From Entamoeba histolytica HM-1:IMSS (taxonomy: Eukaryota > Evosea > Mastigamoebida > Endamoebidae): DNA of 15,037 nucleotides. The stretch spans positions 1-15,037 of the forward strand of contig NW_001915201.1 of assembly GCF_000208925.1 (NCBI RefSeq), written 5' to 3'. Position 1 is the stretch's first letter; each line of letters starts with the position of its first letter. Below are positions 7,982 to 15,037 of the stretch, piece after piece. The notes below the pieces were generated by a model. That model saw only the letters and a program-made list of their open reading frames with translations, ran no database searches and was not told the DNA's origin. A program made the translations under genes and the position numbers.

Positions 7982-8680
7982 TCAATTTTGACGTTTCTTT
8001 GATATGGCACATGCAAGTTTAGCATATTCAAGTAAATAACCATCTAATTTTGAAATAGCATTTTGAGCTATTTCTTTTGTTGAAACATTAATAAAACAAT
8101 AATCACGTCTTTCTCCAGTAACATAATCTTTTGGGAAAAAGATTCTTAAAATTTCTTTTTCATTACCAACAACTTTATGATATAACGCTTTAATAACAGT
8201 CTCATCAACTGAAGCTGGAATATTTGATAATCTAATTGAAACATCTGGATTATAATCTCCATCAGCTTGTCTACGCATATGTACTGGAACATATATATTA
8301 GGATCAGCAGCTTTTTGTTGTGGTTCTGATGAAACTTTACGACTGTCTTTGTGTGGACAATTGAAAAAGAAATGACCTTTTTCTCCACAACCAGAACAAA
8401 TAACATCTTCTTCTGATTTTTTGACTTCTTCTTCATCAACTTCTTGTTCTGCTAATTCAGCTTGAGCAATTTGTGATGGGAAAACTAAAACAATATCTTC
8501 TGAATCACTTGGAACTTCAAGTTTAGTAAACTTTTGAATATTTTTTCTACGTTCTACATTTTCACTAATTGCATAGATACGTTTAATAATAATTTCATCT
8601 CCATTAGTTTCTTCTTCTTCTTTTGGGAAGAAAAATGCTAATTGTTTTTCAGTCAAAACACTTAACCCTTCTTTTGGCAT
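7982..8680 (-). CDS. Eukaryotic translation initiation factor 3 subunit G (eIF3g)
   Basis: A 232-residue protein with the eIF3g domain order. It has an N-terminal region with a charged stretch, a CCHC zinc knuckle (C95, C98, H103, C108) that runs straight into NCPHKD (107-112, compare RCPYKD in the family), a YVPVHMR segment (130-136, compare YVPPSLR), and one C-terminal RRM (about 147-227). RNP2-like IRLSNI is at 149-154 and RNP1-like RDYCFINV at 192-199. eIF3g binds eIF3i/eIF3b and promotes scanning and re-initiation on the 40S subunit in the cytoplasm. It is slightly shorter than the usual roughly 270-320 residues, mainly through a shorter linker between knuckle and RRM. The RNP1 has Tyr and Phe at the usual aromatic positions, so RNA binding is plausible. 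The start is the first in-frame ATG, and the neighbouring gene ends 103 bases upstream. Confidence 0.88.
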   Translation of the reverse strand: MPKEGLSVLTEKQLAFFFPKEEEETNGDEIIIKRIYAISENVERRKNIQKFTKLEVPSDSEDIVLVFPSQIAQAELAEQEVDEEEVKKSEEDVICSGCGEKGHFFFNCPHKDSRKVSSEPQQKAADPNIYVPVHMRRQADGDYNPDVSIRLSNIPASVDETVIKALYHKVVGNEKEILRIFFPKDYVTGERRDYCFINVSTKEIAQNAISKLDGYLLEYAKLACAISKKRQN

Positions 8681-8783
8681 TTTATTTTATTTCTTTTTCT
8701 AGTTTTTTTCATTACTTTTCTTTTATTATTTTAAAACTATTATTTTACTATTAAACTGAATTAACAAAAAAAATCATTACAAT

Positions 8784-9029
8784 TTACTTCGTTATTTCAC
8801 ATTGTTGTTGTTGCTGTTGTTGTTTGTGTTGTTGGTATAATTCCAGATTCATTAGTACTAAACATGGAAGTAATAATACTCCAATAGCAACTATACAAAC
8901 AAGTAGTGAAAAGAATGGATGAATAAAAAATTCACCATGTGTATCATATGGGAACCATTTCATATCGAATGCATTATGGTCTTCTGTTGCAACACAACAT
9001 ACTACATAAAATAATAAACTTGCTATCAT
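8784..9029 (-). CDS. Small membrane protein with polyglutamine tail
   Basis: An 81-residue protein that I do not recognise. Residues 1-14 read as a signal peptide (MIASLLFYVVCCVA). A short ectodomain with acidic and aromatic residues follows (15-37), then a long hydrophobic span (about 38-60) and a short cytoplasmic tail containing YQQHK and seven consecutive glutamines (70-76) before CEITK. Predicted topology is type I, with the tail in the cytosol. The TAA stop continues as TAAATT, an Entamoeba poly(A)-type motif, and the composition is richer in C, W, P, D and H than the spurious AT-rich frames. Both support a real gene. It lies between eIF3g and the transporter, on the same strand as both. 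Function unknown. Confidence 0.6.
   Translation of the reverse strand: MIASLLFYVVCCVATEDHNAFDMKWFPYDTHGEFFIHPFFSLLVCIVAIGVLLLPCLVLMNLELYQQHKQQQQQQQCEITK
8802..8822 (-). repeat. CAA/CAG microsatellite encoding Gln7
   Basis: Seven consecutive glutamine codons, mostly CAA with one CAG, encode residues 70-76 of the small membrane protein. Two more glutamine codons lie just upstream, at 8829-8834. Such triplet tracts vary in length by slippage, so this may differ between strains. Confidence 0.85.
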
Positions 9030-9182
9030 GAAGTAAAAAAAAAGAGATAATGAAATGCCATTTTAATTAAAAAAATGATATTATAAAATAAATTTATTAT
9101 TAATTATAGTTTCTTTTAAAAATACCCTGTTAATATTGTGTGATATAAACCAGAAAAAAAAAGAAAAGCAAAAAGAAGAGAA

Positions 9183-10628
9183 TTACAACGCTGAGCATAT
9201 GGATAAAACCATGATTTGAATTGTTGTTCCAATTATTGAACCAAGAGATATAATAATTAAAGTAACATTAGTACCAACTTTTTCTTCTACATGTTTTGAA
9301 ATTTTAAGTATTGAATGAGTTACAAGATAACCTTGGGTTATACCTAGTAAAAGAGCACACACTATATTAATGAAACCAAAAAAATATCCAGTGCTTTGAA
9401 CCAATGGATCATTTTCATTGTCATTAATAACAAATAAATTGCCAATGTTTATTACTGAACAAAATAATGTAAATATTGTTAACCGTGTAATACTTGAACC
9501 AAGTAATGATTTTTTTGATGGTTCAATTGGTAAAAATGTTAGAATAGAACCAATTAAATCAAATGCAGTAAATACAAATGTTACAAGATTTAGATGATAA
9601 GTATAATGAGGATTATCAACTACTCTACCATCATAAGTAACTGTTGTTACACTAAAATTATTTAATATTCCTGGATAAATATAACTTGAACAAATTGAAA
9701 CAAGAAGAAGAGAAAGAGCAGAATATTTTAATGTTACAACAACATTCTTAATTTCTAATAAAGATGCTTTTGTAGATAAAAATAATCTTCTAAGTCTTGA
9801 TGGAATTCTATTATTAATAGAAAGGAATGAAGTCTCTTCAGTGATATGAAACAAAGAATGAAAATGTGGAATAGTTTTATAACAAAAGAAGAAATAGACA
9901 ATAATTATTAATGGAGCAATTAATACACCAACACAAACAATAATAAGATACACCCATTTATTTGATTCAGTAGATGTAGTATCAATAAGATTAATTAATG
10001 AGGCTAGAAAAGGTCCACCTGAACTACCAACCATATAAGCAATTAAATGTTGTGGTGAAAGTGTTGAAGAAATATAAATAAATGTAGAAAAGTTAATTGC
10101 AGATAGACATCCATTAATTAATGAAAGTACTGAAATTGCAATACTTTGAACAGTGTGCATTGTGTTTTGATCTAAATGATTAAACAACTTCATTACAGGA
10201 GGAAATAAAGGAATCATAACAAAAGTTAGTACATATTGTCCAATTAAAGAAATACATGAAAATGAAAAATATGGATATTTAGGAGTTACAAATGATAACA
10301 ATACAAGAAATGCAATTGTAGTTCCATTAGAAAGATAAAATAAGTTAGGGAGATAATAAAATAATGATACTTCACCTAATTTTGTTCCAATTTCAATTGA
10401 TGCTCCAGCTGTAATATTTCCATGAAAATTATAACAAACCCCTAACAAAAAGCAAAGAATGAATGTTAATGTATTATGTTTCTTTGATAAATCAGGATTT
10501 AAAAATGAGTGTTTTATAGGTCTTTGTATTGATGAGTCAATACTAATTTCTGATGCATTAGTTAATTGTAGTCCATCAGTTGAATAAATATAATTACTAT
10601 CAGAATAATATGTGGATGGTTGTAACAT
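9183..10628 (-). CDS. Equilibrative nucleoside transporter (SLC29/ENT) family protein
   Basis: A 481-residue polytopic membrane protein with about eleven hydrophobic spans: a roughly 50-residue polar N-terminus, six spans to about 250, a charged cytoplasmic loop (251-295), and five more spans. This 6+5 arrangement is characteristic of ENTs. Family-like motifs are FTAFDLIGSIL (353-363, compare the FN..D..GR motif of span 8), SSITRLTIF (378-386, span 9) and GYLVTHSILKISKHVEEKVG (433-452). The last matches the GYL......P..V....E..G segment between the last two spans, and a Gly-rich final span follows. The usual Arg of the GR motif is Ser361, so transport specificity may differ. The role is inferred as uptake or exchange of nucleosides or bases at the plasma or a vacuolar membrane, relevant because Entamoeba cannot make purines de novo. 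The stop TAA continues as TAATTC. Not an MFS drug transporter by motif. Confidence 0.72.
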   Translation of the reverse strand: MLQPSTYYSDSNYIYSTDGLQLTNASEISIDSSIQRPIKHSFLNPDLSKKHNTLTFILCFLLGVCYNFHGNITAGASIEIGTKLGEVSLFYYLPNLFYLSNGTTIAFLVLLSFVTPKYPYFSFSCISLIGQYVLTFVMIPLFPPVMKLFNHLDQNTMHTVQSIAISVLSLINGCLSAINFSTFIYISSTLSPQHLIAYMVGSSGGPFLASLINLIDTTSTESNKWVYLIIVCVGVLIAPLIIIVYFFFCYKTIPHFHSLFHITEETSFLSINNRIPSRLRRLFLSTKASLLEIKNVVVTLKYSALSLLLVSICSSYIYPGILNNFSVTTVTYDGRVVDNPHYTYHLNLVTFVFTAFDLIGSILTFLPIEPSKKSLLGSSITRLTIFTLFCSVINIGNLFVINDNENDPLVQSTGYFFGFINIVCALLLGITQGYLVTHSILKISKHVEEKVGTNVTLIIISLGSIIGTTIQIMVLSICSAL

Positions 10629-10838
10629 TTATTAAAAATGTATTAAAACTTTATTATAAGTTTATCTATTTTTTTCTCAAAAAATTTTTTACATTGATTT
10701 TTTTGTTATTATTATTATTTTTTTATTTGTTATTTTGTTTTTTAAAACATTTTAACATAAAATTTTTTAACACAAAAGAATTGAATGAAAAGAGTTAATA
10801 ACAAATTTTATTTGACATAGTCCAACATAATAAGATAA
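10629..10838 (-). other. Spacer between transporter and orphan gene
   Basis: A 210-base spacer, strongly T-rich on the + strand between about 10670 and 10770. It should hold the transporter's promoter and the orphan gene's 3' end (its TAA continues as TAATTA). No clear TATA, GAAC or initiator match is visible. A plus-strand open frame here (10580-10798) is low-complexity and starts inside the transporter gene. Confidence 0.35.
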
Positions 10839-11084
10839 TTAATAATCTTCCTCAAATTGGACTACATGAACAGCTTTCGGTTTTACACATGGGTAAAATG
10901 ATTCGAGTGGAAGATAAGAATCATCTTCTTTCCATTCATTAGGATTATTGATACATATAGAAAAGAATAAATTAACATCATTATTTAAATCACAATCTTT
11001 TCTATTATAAATATCATCTGGTTCAAGTTCAGTATTATGTTTATTAAGGTCTTGAAATTTAGAGCGTTTCAATGGTGAAATCAT
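10839..11084 (-). CDS. Small acidic hypothetical protein
   Basis: An 81-residue protein of unknown function. It has a basic N-terminus (SPLKRSKFQ), an acidic, hydrophilic middle with several Asn/Asp, and a tail with aromatic, proline and acidic residues. It has no signal peptide, no membrane span and only three scattered cysteines. The mixed amino-acid use (W, C, P, V, H) is unlike the spurious frames in this AT-rich DNA. The stop overlaps a TAATTA motif. Reading the minus strand, a TGAACT word resembling the Entamoeba GAAC element (AATGAACT) lies about 18-25 bases before the ATG (11107-11102). I did not find an upstream exon. It could be a lineage-specific small protein or the last exon of a gene with a distant first exon. 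Confidence 0.55.
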   Translation of the reverse strand: MISPLKRSKFQDLNKHNTELEPDDIYNRKDCDLNNDVNLFFSICINNPNEWKEDDSYLPLESFYPCVKPKAVHVVQFEEDY

Positions 11085-11433
11085 TGTAAAATGTGTTATT
11101 TAGTTCAGGTTAAATGGTTTTATAGACAAAATCTTTCGTTTCCTAAAGTACTAAGTTCATACAAAATAGGTTCTTCTAATGCTTCTACTGACTTTTCTTG
11201 ATTTTTATGCTTCATTTTTTTCACATTAATTTCTATTTATTCCTTTCTACATTTTCAAAATTAGTATTACAAAAATGACGTTCATCTTCTTTTCCATTTA
11301 TTTTTTCCTTTTACAATTAAGTTTCATTATTTTGTTTAGTATTTCAATAAAAAGTTCAATGTAAAAGTAATATTTCAGTTATTGTTTGTTAATAGTTATT
11401 TTATATTAAAATATTTAATTAACAGAAGTTTCA

Positions 11434-11442
11434 AAAAATTCA
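11434..11442 (+). promoter_or_regulatory. Initiator-like AAAAATTCA
   Basis: An exact match to the E. histolytica initiator consensus AAAAATTCA on the plus strand. A weak TATA-like ATATTTAATT lies about 15-25 bases upstream. It is some 255 bases before the RasGAP ATG, much further than the usual 5-20 base leader, so it may start a long leader, a separate transcript, or nothing. Confidence 0.2.
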
Positions 11443-11536
11443 TTTCACGCACCTGAAAGATATTATTTTGATAGGTATTTTTTGTTATATAAAACGGAAT
11501 ATTCGTATTAAAAAAAATGAAAAATTAAGAAAGAAA

Positions 11537-11595
11537 GAAAAATTCTTCATTGAGAAATCTTTTGAGATTTTTTTTCTTGATTTAAGAATTTTTTC
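11537..11595 (+). other. Two-tier stem-loop upstream of RasGAP
   Basis: The outer arms GAAAAATTCTT (11537-11547) and AAGAATTTTTTC (11584-11595) pair with one bulged T. Inside them, AAATCT (11555-11560) and AGATTT (11565-11570) form a perfect inner hairpin with a TTTG loop, extendable by G-U pairs. It lies about 100-160 bases before the RasGAP start. It could be a leader RNA structure, a small RNA, or a chance fold in A/T-biased DNA. Confidence 0.4.
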
Positions 11596-11696
11596 TGACT
11601 CTTAGAGAGACACTTTATAATCTTCAGAAAAGGTTTTTCTTTGATTAAGGTTATAACTTAGATTTATTGAAAATATCTAAATATTATCTATTTCTA

Positions 11697-12854
11697 ATGA
11701 ATAGTGCAGTGTTAGCCCTTCAACTAAGTACACCCCCTATTGTTATTTCTGAACGCCACTCACCACCATTAGCTGTTCAAAACTCACTCCAAGGAATGAG
11801 TGAAGCTATAGAAAGTTCTTCTTCTCTTTCAGGATCTGCAACTGTATCTCCAGCATTATCTCCTAGAATAGAAACAATTAAAAAAGATACAGAGACAGAC
11901 GACCAATTATATCAATTACAATCAATGTTATTAACACCTCCATCATTTTTACTTCAGGCTTATATAAAAGCAGTTTGTCATTTTATTCTTTTATTTTTAT
12001 TCCTTATAAAGTTTTTAAACCTAAACCAATTAAAATTGAGATAAATTTACCACTAGCTATTAAAGAAAGAGACTAGTGACTCTTCTCATTTTGACATATT
12101 ATTTCATTATTTCAAATGCAGAAAGCAAGTACCAAGATTACTTTATCAAATGGCAGAACTTGAAATTGAATGGACTAAGAAGTGTAATCCATTATTTAGA
12201 GGAAATACAGCTTTCACAAAGGCATATGCATTGTATTTAAAAGAAAGTTGTGAAATAATTATTGAAAATATTACAAATAAATTTAATGAAGTAACACAAA
12301 GAGTTCAAACTGACCAAAGTTTATTAAATGAAGTTGAGCAAGAATATGCTATTTCAACATATTGTGGATTATTAAAAGAAGCACTTAGTAATATTCCTAA
12401 AGACTTATTTTATATATTAAATGGTATTTATTCATTAACTAAATTAAAGAGAAATGAAGAAGAAGCAAGAAAAGCAATTAACACTCTTCTTTTTATGAGG
12501 TTCCTTTACACACCACTTATTCAATCACCGTCTTTATTTAAAAAAGTACAGACTATTATATCTTCTATTGTATTAAATAAAGAGGTTAAAATAATAGATA
12601 AGAATATAGAAGGGATTGATGAAATAATTAATTCAATCATTAAAGGATGTTATGTTCTTTCTACACCACCTATATCAAGTTATGAAGAAGAACTGGAATT
12701 TACAGGAAAAGAAATGATGAAAACACTTCAATTAAACAAAAAGAAGATAATAAAAAAGTATCTTGGAGATGATAGAGATCTTAACTTTATTATTCAAACA
12801 AGTTCTAAAAAACAAACGCATACTGAAAATTTTATCACTCATTTTATGAAATAA
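11697..12854 (+). CDS. Ras GTPase-activating (RasGAP) domain protein, two exons
   Basis: Exons 11697-11972 and 12057-12854 join in phase 0 to encode 357 residues. Residues 1-70 are a Ser/Pro-rich, probably disordered leader. From about 72 on, helices typical of a RasGAP domain follow. The arginine finger is Arg140 in PLFRGN (137-142), matching LFR..T/N of p120GAP and neurofibromin. The second signature is FMRFLYTPLIQSP (238-250), corresponding to the FLRFI.PAI..P motif, with Arg240 as the finger-stabilising residue. An IPKDLFYIL helix (205-213) precedes it as in the family. The protein should accelerate GTP hydrolysis by a Ras/Rap-type GTPase in the cytosol. The domain is compact and no PH, C2 or other domain is visible. 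The ATG at 11697 is chosen; an upstream in-frame TTG (11667) is not a credible start. A TAATTTT motif lies about 25 bases after the stop. Confidence 0.8.
11973..12056 (+). other. Spliceosomal intron, 84 bases
   Basis: The donor GTTTGT at 11973 is the Entamoeba consensus, and the acceptor ACTAG ends at 12056. Exon 1 ends on a complete Ala codon (11970-11972) and exon 2 opens with a Leu codon at 12057, so the phase is 0. Unspliced, the upstream frame stops at 12044. Removal adds 31 residues before the first downstream ATG. Those residues form amphipathic helices expected at the start of a RasGAP domain, which strongly supports this junction. Confidence 0.85.
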
Positions 12855-15037
12855 AAATTGGTTGTATTAGAAAGAGAAATAATTTTAATATCTATTATTA
12901 TAATTTAATCTTTATATAAGAATTTGTATTAATACGTTGGTTTAATAAATAAATTATTGTATACAATTAAAGAAGACAAATAAATATATATAAATAATAT
13001 TCAAAGAATGTTTGTTAAGGTATTATTTTTAAATATAAAATACTACTTATATTAATTTTATTCATTGTAATTGTTTTATTTTAAAATGTTATCTTAGTAG
13101 AAATATTTTTGATGAGTTATGTTTTGGGTATTCATTATATTTTTCATTTGACATATTTTTTATTACTTAAGTTATATCTTTCTATTTAAAAGGTTGTCCA
13201 TTCCTTATTCATTATTCTCAACATGATTTATAAGTAATTATTTAAATTATTGATAAGTAATTCCTGTTTTAATAAACCTCATTTACTTCTAATTGTTTAA
13301 TAAAAAAACAAATTAAAAACTTTTATATAATAACCTTCATTCTATGATGTCAATATTAATGTATTTTTTAGATATAAAGATAATTCCATAAATTGTTTTT
13401 TTATTCATTTAATTTATACTTCTTACTATAATGCCTGAAATGAGATATAGAATTAAAGAAGAGTCTAATAAAAAAACTAGAATAGTTTTTAGTTTTTAAT
13501 GGAGGAAAAATCCTAAATATGTTGCATAGTAAGTTTTATAATAGTAAATGATGAAAATTACATGAAGTAAATAATTCTTATCTTTGTTTCAATTATTATT
13601 CTTTTTAATACCAATTTTTTATATTTAATTCTTTTTTTATTTTTAATACTCTTATTGAACCTTTTGTTCTTTTTATAACTTGATTATTTCTAATAGATAA
13701 AGTAAAATTATGTTTTTGTGTTGTGTTATATTTCATTTTTGTATTTATATTAATTTTCATTGTTTGGAATATCCATTTTCTTATTTTAATCTATATTTGT
13801 TAGTATGTTTGTTATCGTTATTTTAAGTACTATTTATTTTGTTTTTACTAATACCACTCTTTACATCTCTTTAAAATATTACACAATTTTCATTAACAAT
13901 TATTCATATCATTTATTATCTTTTCCATACACTCAAGTGTTATAACAACTTAAAGTTGAATAACTAATTTATATAGTTTTTAGTCATTAATAAGATAATT
14001 AAAAATATTAACAACTATTATTCACTCTTCAAAACTTGTTGATACATCATTCAAGATAAGTAAATAAATTAATGAATATCACTTCTTCATTTTCTAGTAA
14101 TTGTAATGAAGTAATAACAAATTAAATTATTATTTATTATTGAAATCAAATTCATTTGATATTGTTAATATTTGAAACATGAATAGCATAATCAAACTGA
14201 CATTATACATGTCATATTTACTTTGATAATTCGTAATTATAACTCATTATTATTTAAATAATGATATTACTGTATTATAAAATTGTTTATTTAATTAATG
14301 AAAATTTATAATCAATATTAATTTTGTTTATTTGATATTAATTTTGCATTTAACTATGATTTGTATTGTTTTGGTTAATGTTATTTAACAATATTTATTG
14401 TTTTATTGTTTTATTTTAATATTAGTTTTGATTAATAATTAATATTGATTTTATAACAATATCTTAAATATACATGTAATTTGATATTTTTCGTTTCGTT
14501 TTATTGTATCATTTCAATAATATTTTCATTTCAATACTTTCATTGAATATTGTTATTGTATTAATATTTATGTGCAATGCAGAGTTTATTAACACAATTA
14601 ATTGAATAAAAAATATAGATTATTTTTATATTAGTTTTGTTTCATTTCATTTATAAATAGTGTGTTTTATTGTTCAAATGAATATTTAATATGATGAAAT
14701 AGCCATGTTAAATATAGTTCAGATAATATTATTGCATATTTCATGTATATTCTTTTATATTTTAACATATTCAATCAAAAATGTTTATATATTCTCTATT
14801 TATTTAACATATTTCGAATGCATTTTCATATATTAACATGAGAGATGTTGTATATTTCGTTATATTAATTAAAAAATCGATGAGATTTAATGTCAACGTC
14901 ATTCTTATCACTTTAATATTTCTTCTTTTTCTTACACCAGTTTATGTTTGTATTTTATTTATTTGTCATTGACATTTATTCAAATATTTCAATTATGAAA
15001 TGGTTATAAAAATTATTCATTCTGTACAAATAAACAC
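12855..15037. other. AT-rich gene-free island (right)
   Basis: No intact gene, RNA gene or transposon is recognisable in these 2.2 kb. The first bases hold the RasGAP 3' flank (TAATTTT at 12880-12886). The remainder is mostly T-rich on the plus strand, with small palindromes such as ATCAAATTCATTTGAT (14145-14160) and ATTATTTAAATAAT (14249-14262). A coding-like 22-codon frame at 13431-13499 is the only blip. A 23-base segment at 14781-14803 is 21/23 identical to 611-633 in the left island. Confidence 0.55.

Larger units (their letters stand above)
11085..11696. other. Divergent intergenic region, orphan gene to RasGAP
   Basis: About 610 bases between two divergently transcribed genes. On the plus strand it contains an exact AAAAATTCA initiator-type word (11434-11442) preceded by AT-rich TATA-like sequence, a stem-loop (11537-11595), and a three-codon upstream ATG frame at 11518. 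The minus-strand side holds the orphan gene's promoter. No protein-coding gene is apparent. Confidence 0.4.

Noticed and set aside
8146..8439. Minus-strand 97-codon frame
   Set aside because: Out-of-frame shadow inside the eIF3g gene.
12057..12075. Alternative splice sites: exon starting after TATAAAG (12010) and second intron ending CAG (12121)
   Set aside because: This gives a coding-like stretch but needs an AAG acceptor and a GTGACT donor; the single GTTTGT...TAG intron is consensus and keeps the RasGAP helices.
1..15037. tRNA genes or Entamoeba tRNA arrays
   Set aside because: No B-box-like GGTTCGAATCC or A-box pairs found by eye; the AT-rich islands lack clover-leaf candidates. A tRNAscan run would settle it.
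12855..15037. LINE/SINE retrotransposon copy in the islands
   Set aside because: No reverse-transcriptase-like frame, poly-A-tailed element with target duplication, or known SINE-like GC-richer body was recognisable.

Overview
The window looks like a chromosomal segment of an Entamoeba-type amoeba. It is extremely AT-rich. Its compact genes are mostly intron-free and have short spacers. Four of the seven genes have a TAA stop immediately followed by T or A residues, forming the TAAWTT/TAATT type of poly(A) motif. The one intron I can define starts GTTTGT and ends TAG and is 84 bases long, all typical of Entamoeba. The standard code is used, with eukaryotic protein families throughout. I cannot fix the species; the base composition suits the E. 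histolytica/dispar/nuttalli group better than E. invadens.

Layout: 1-2514 is a gene-free AT-rich island. Its + strand is A-rich up to about 600 and T-rich from there to about 1800. A less AT-rich patch at about 1820-2220 holds palindromes and short coding-like fragments. Seven genes on the minus strand follow: (i) an ER-lumenal PDI-family protein with no catalytic cysteines and a C-terminal RDEL (2515-4206); (ii) an Nsa1/WDR74-like WD-repeat ribosome-assembly factor (4433-5824); (iii) a secreted, probably GPI-anchored protein whose first half reads as an expansin (6337-7866); (iv) translation factor eIF3g (7982-8680); (v) a tiny single-span membrane protein with a polyglutamine tail (8784-9029); (vi) an equilibrative nucleoside transporter family member (9183-10628); (vii) an 81-residue orphan (10839-11084). 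After a roughly 600-base divergent spacer with a strong hairpin comes one plus-strand gene, a two-exon RasGAP (11697-12854). The rest, 12855-15037, is a second gene-free AT-rich island.

The genes do not form a pathway, and each probably has its own promoter, as is usual in Entamoeba. Loose themes are protein synthesis (eIF3g, WDR74) and the secretory or surface system (PDI-like, expansin-like, transporter, small membrane protein). The most notable item is the expansin-like surface protein. Next are the cysteine-less PDI-like protein, which has a TGACGTGG motif (resembling a metazoan UPR element) just upstream, and the RasGAP, whose active-site N-terminal helices are recovered only by splicing. 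No tRNA, rRNA, CRISPR array or recognisable transposon was seen.
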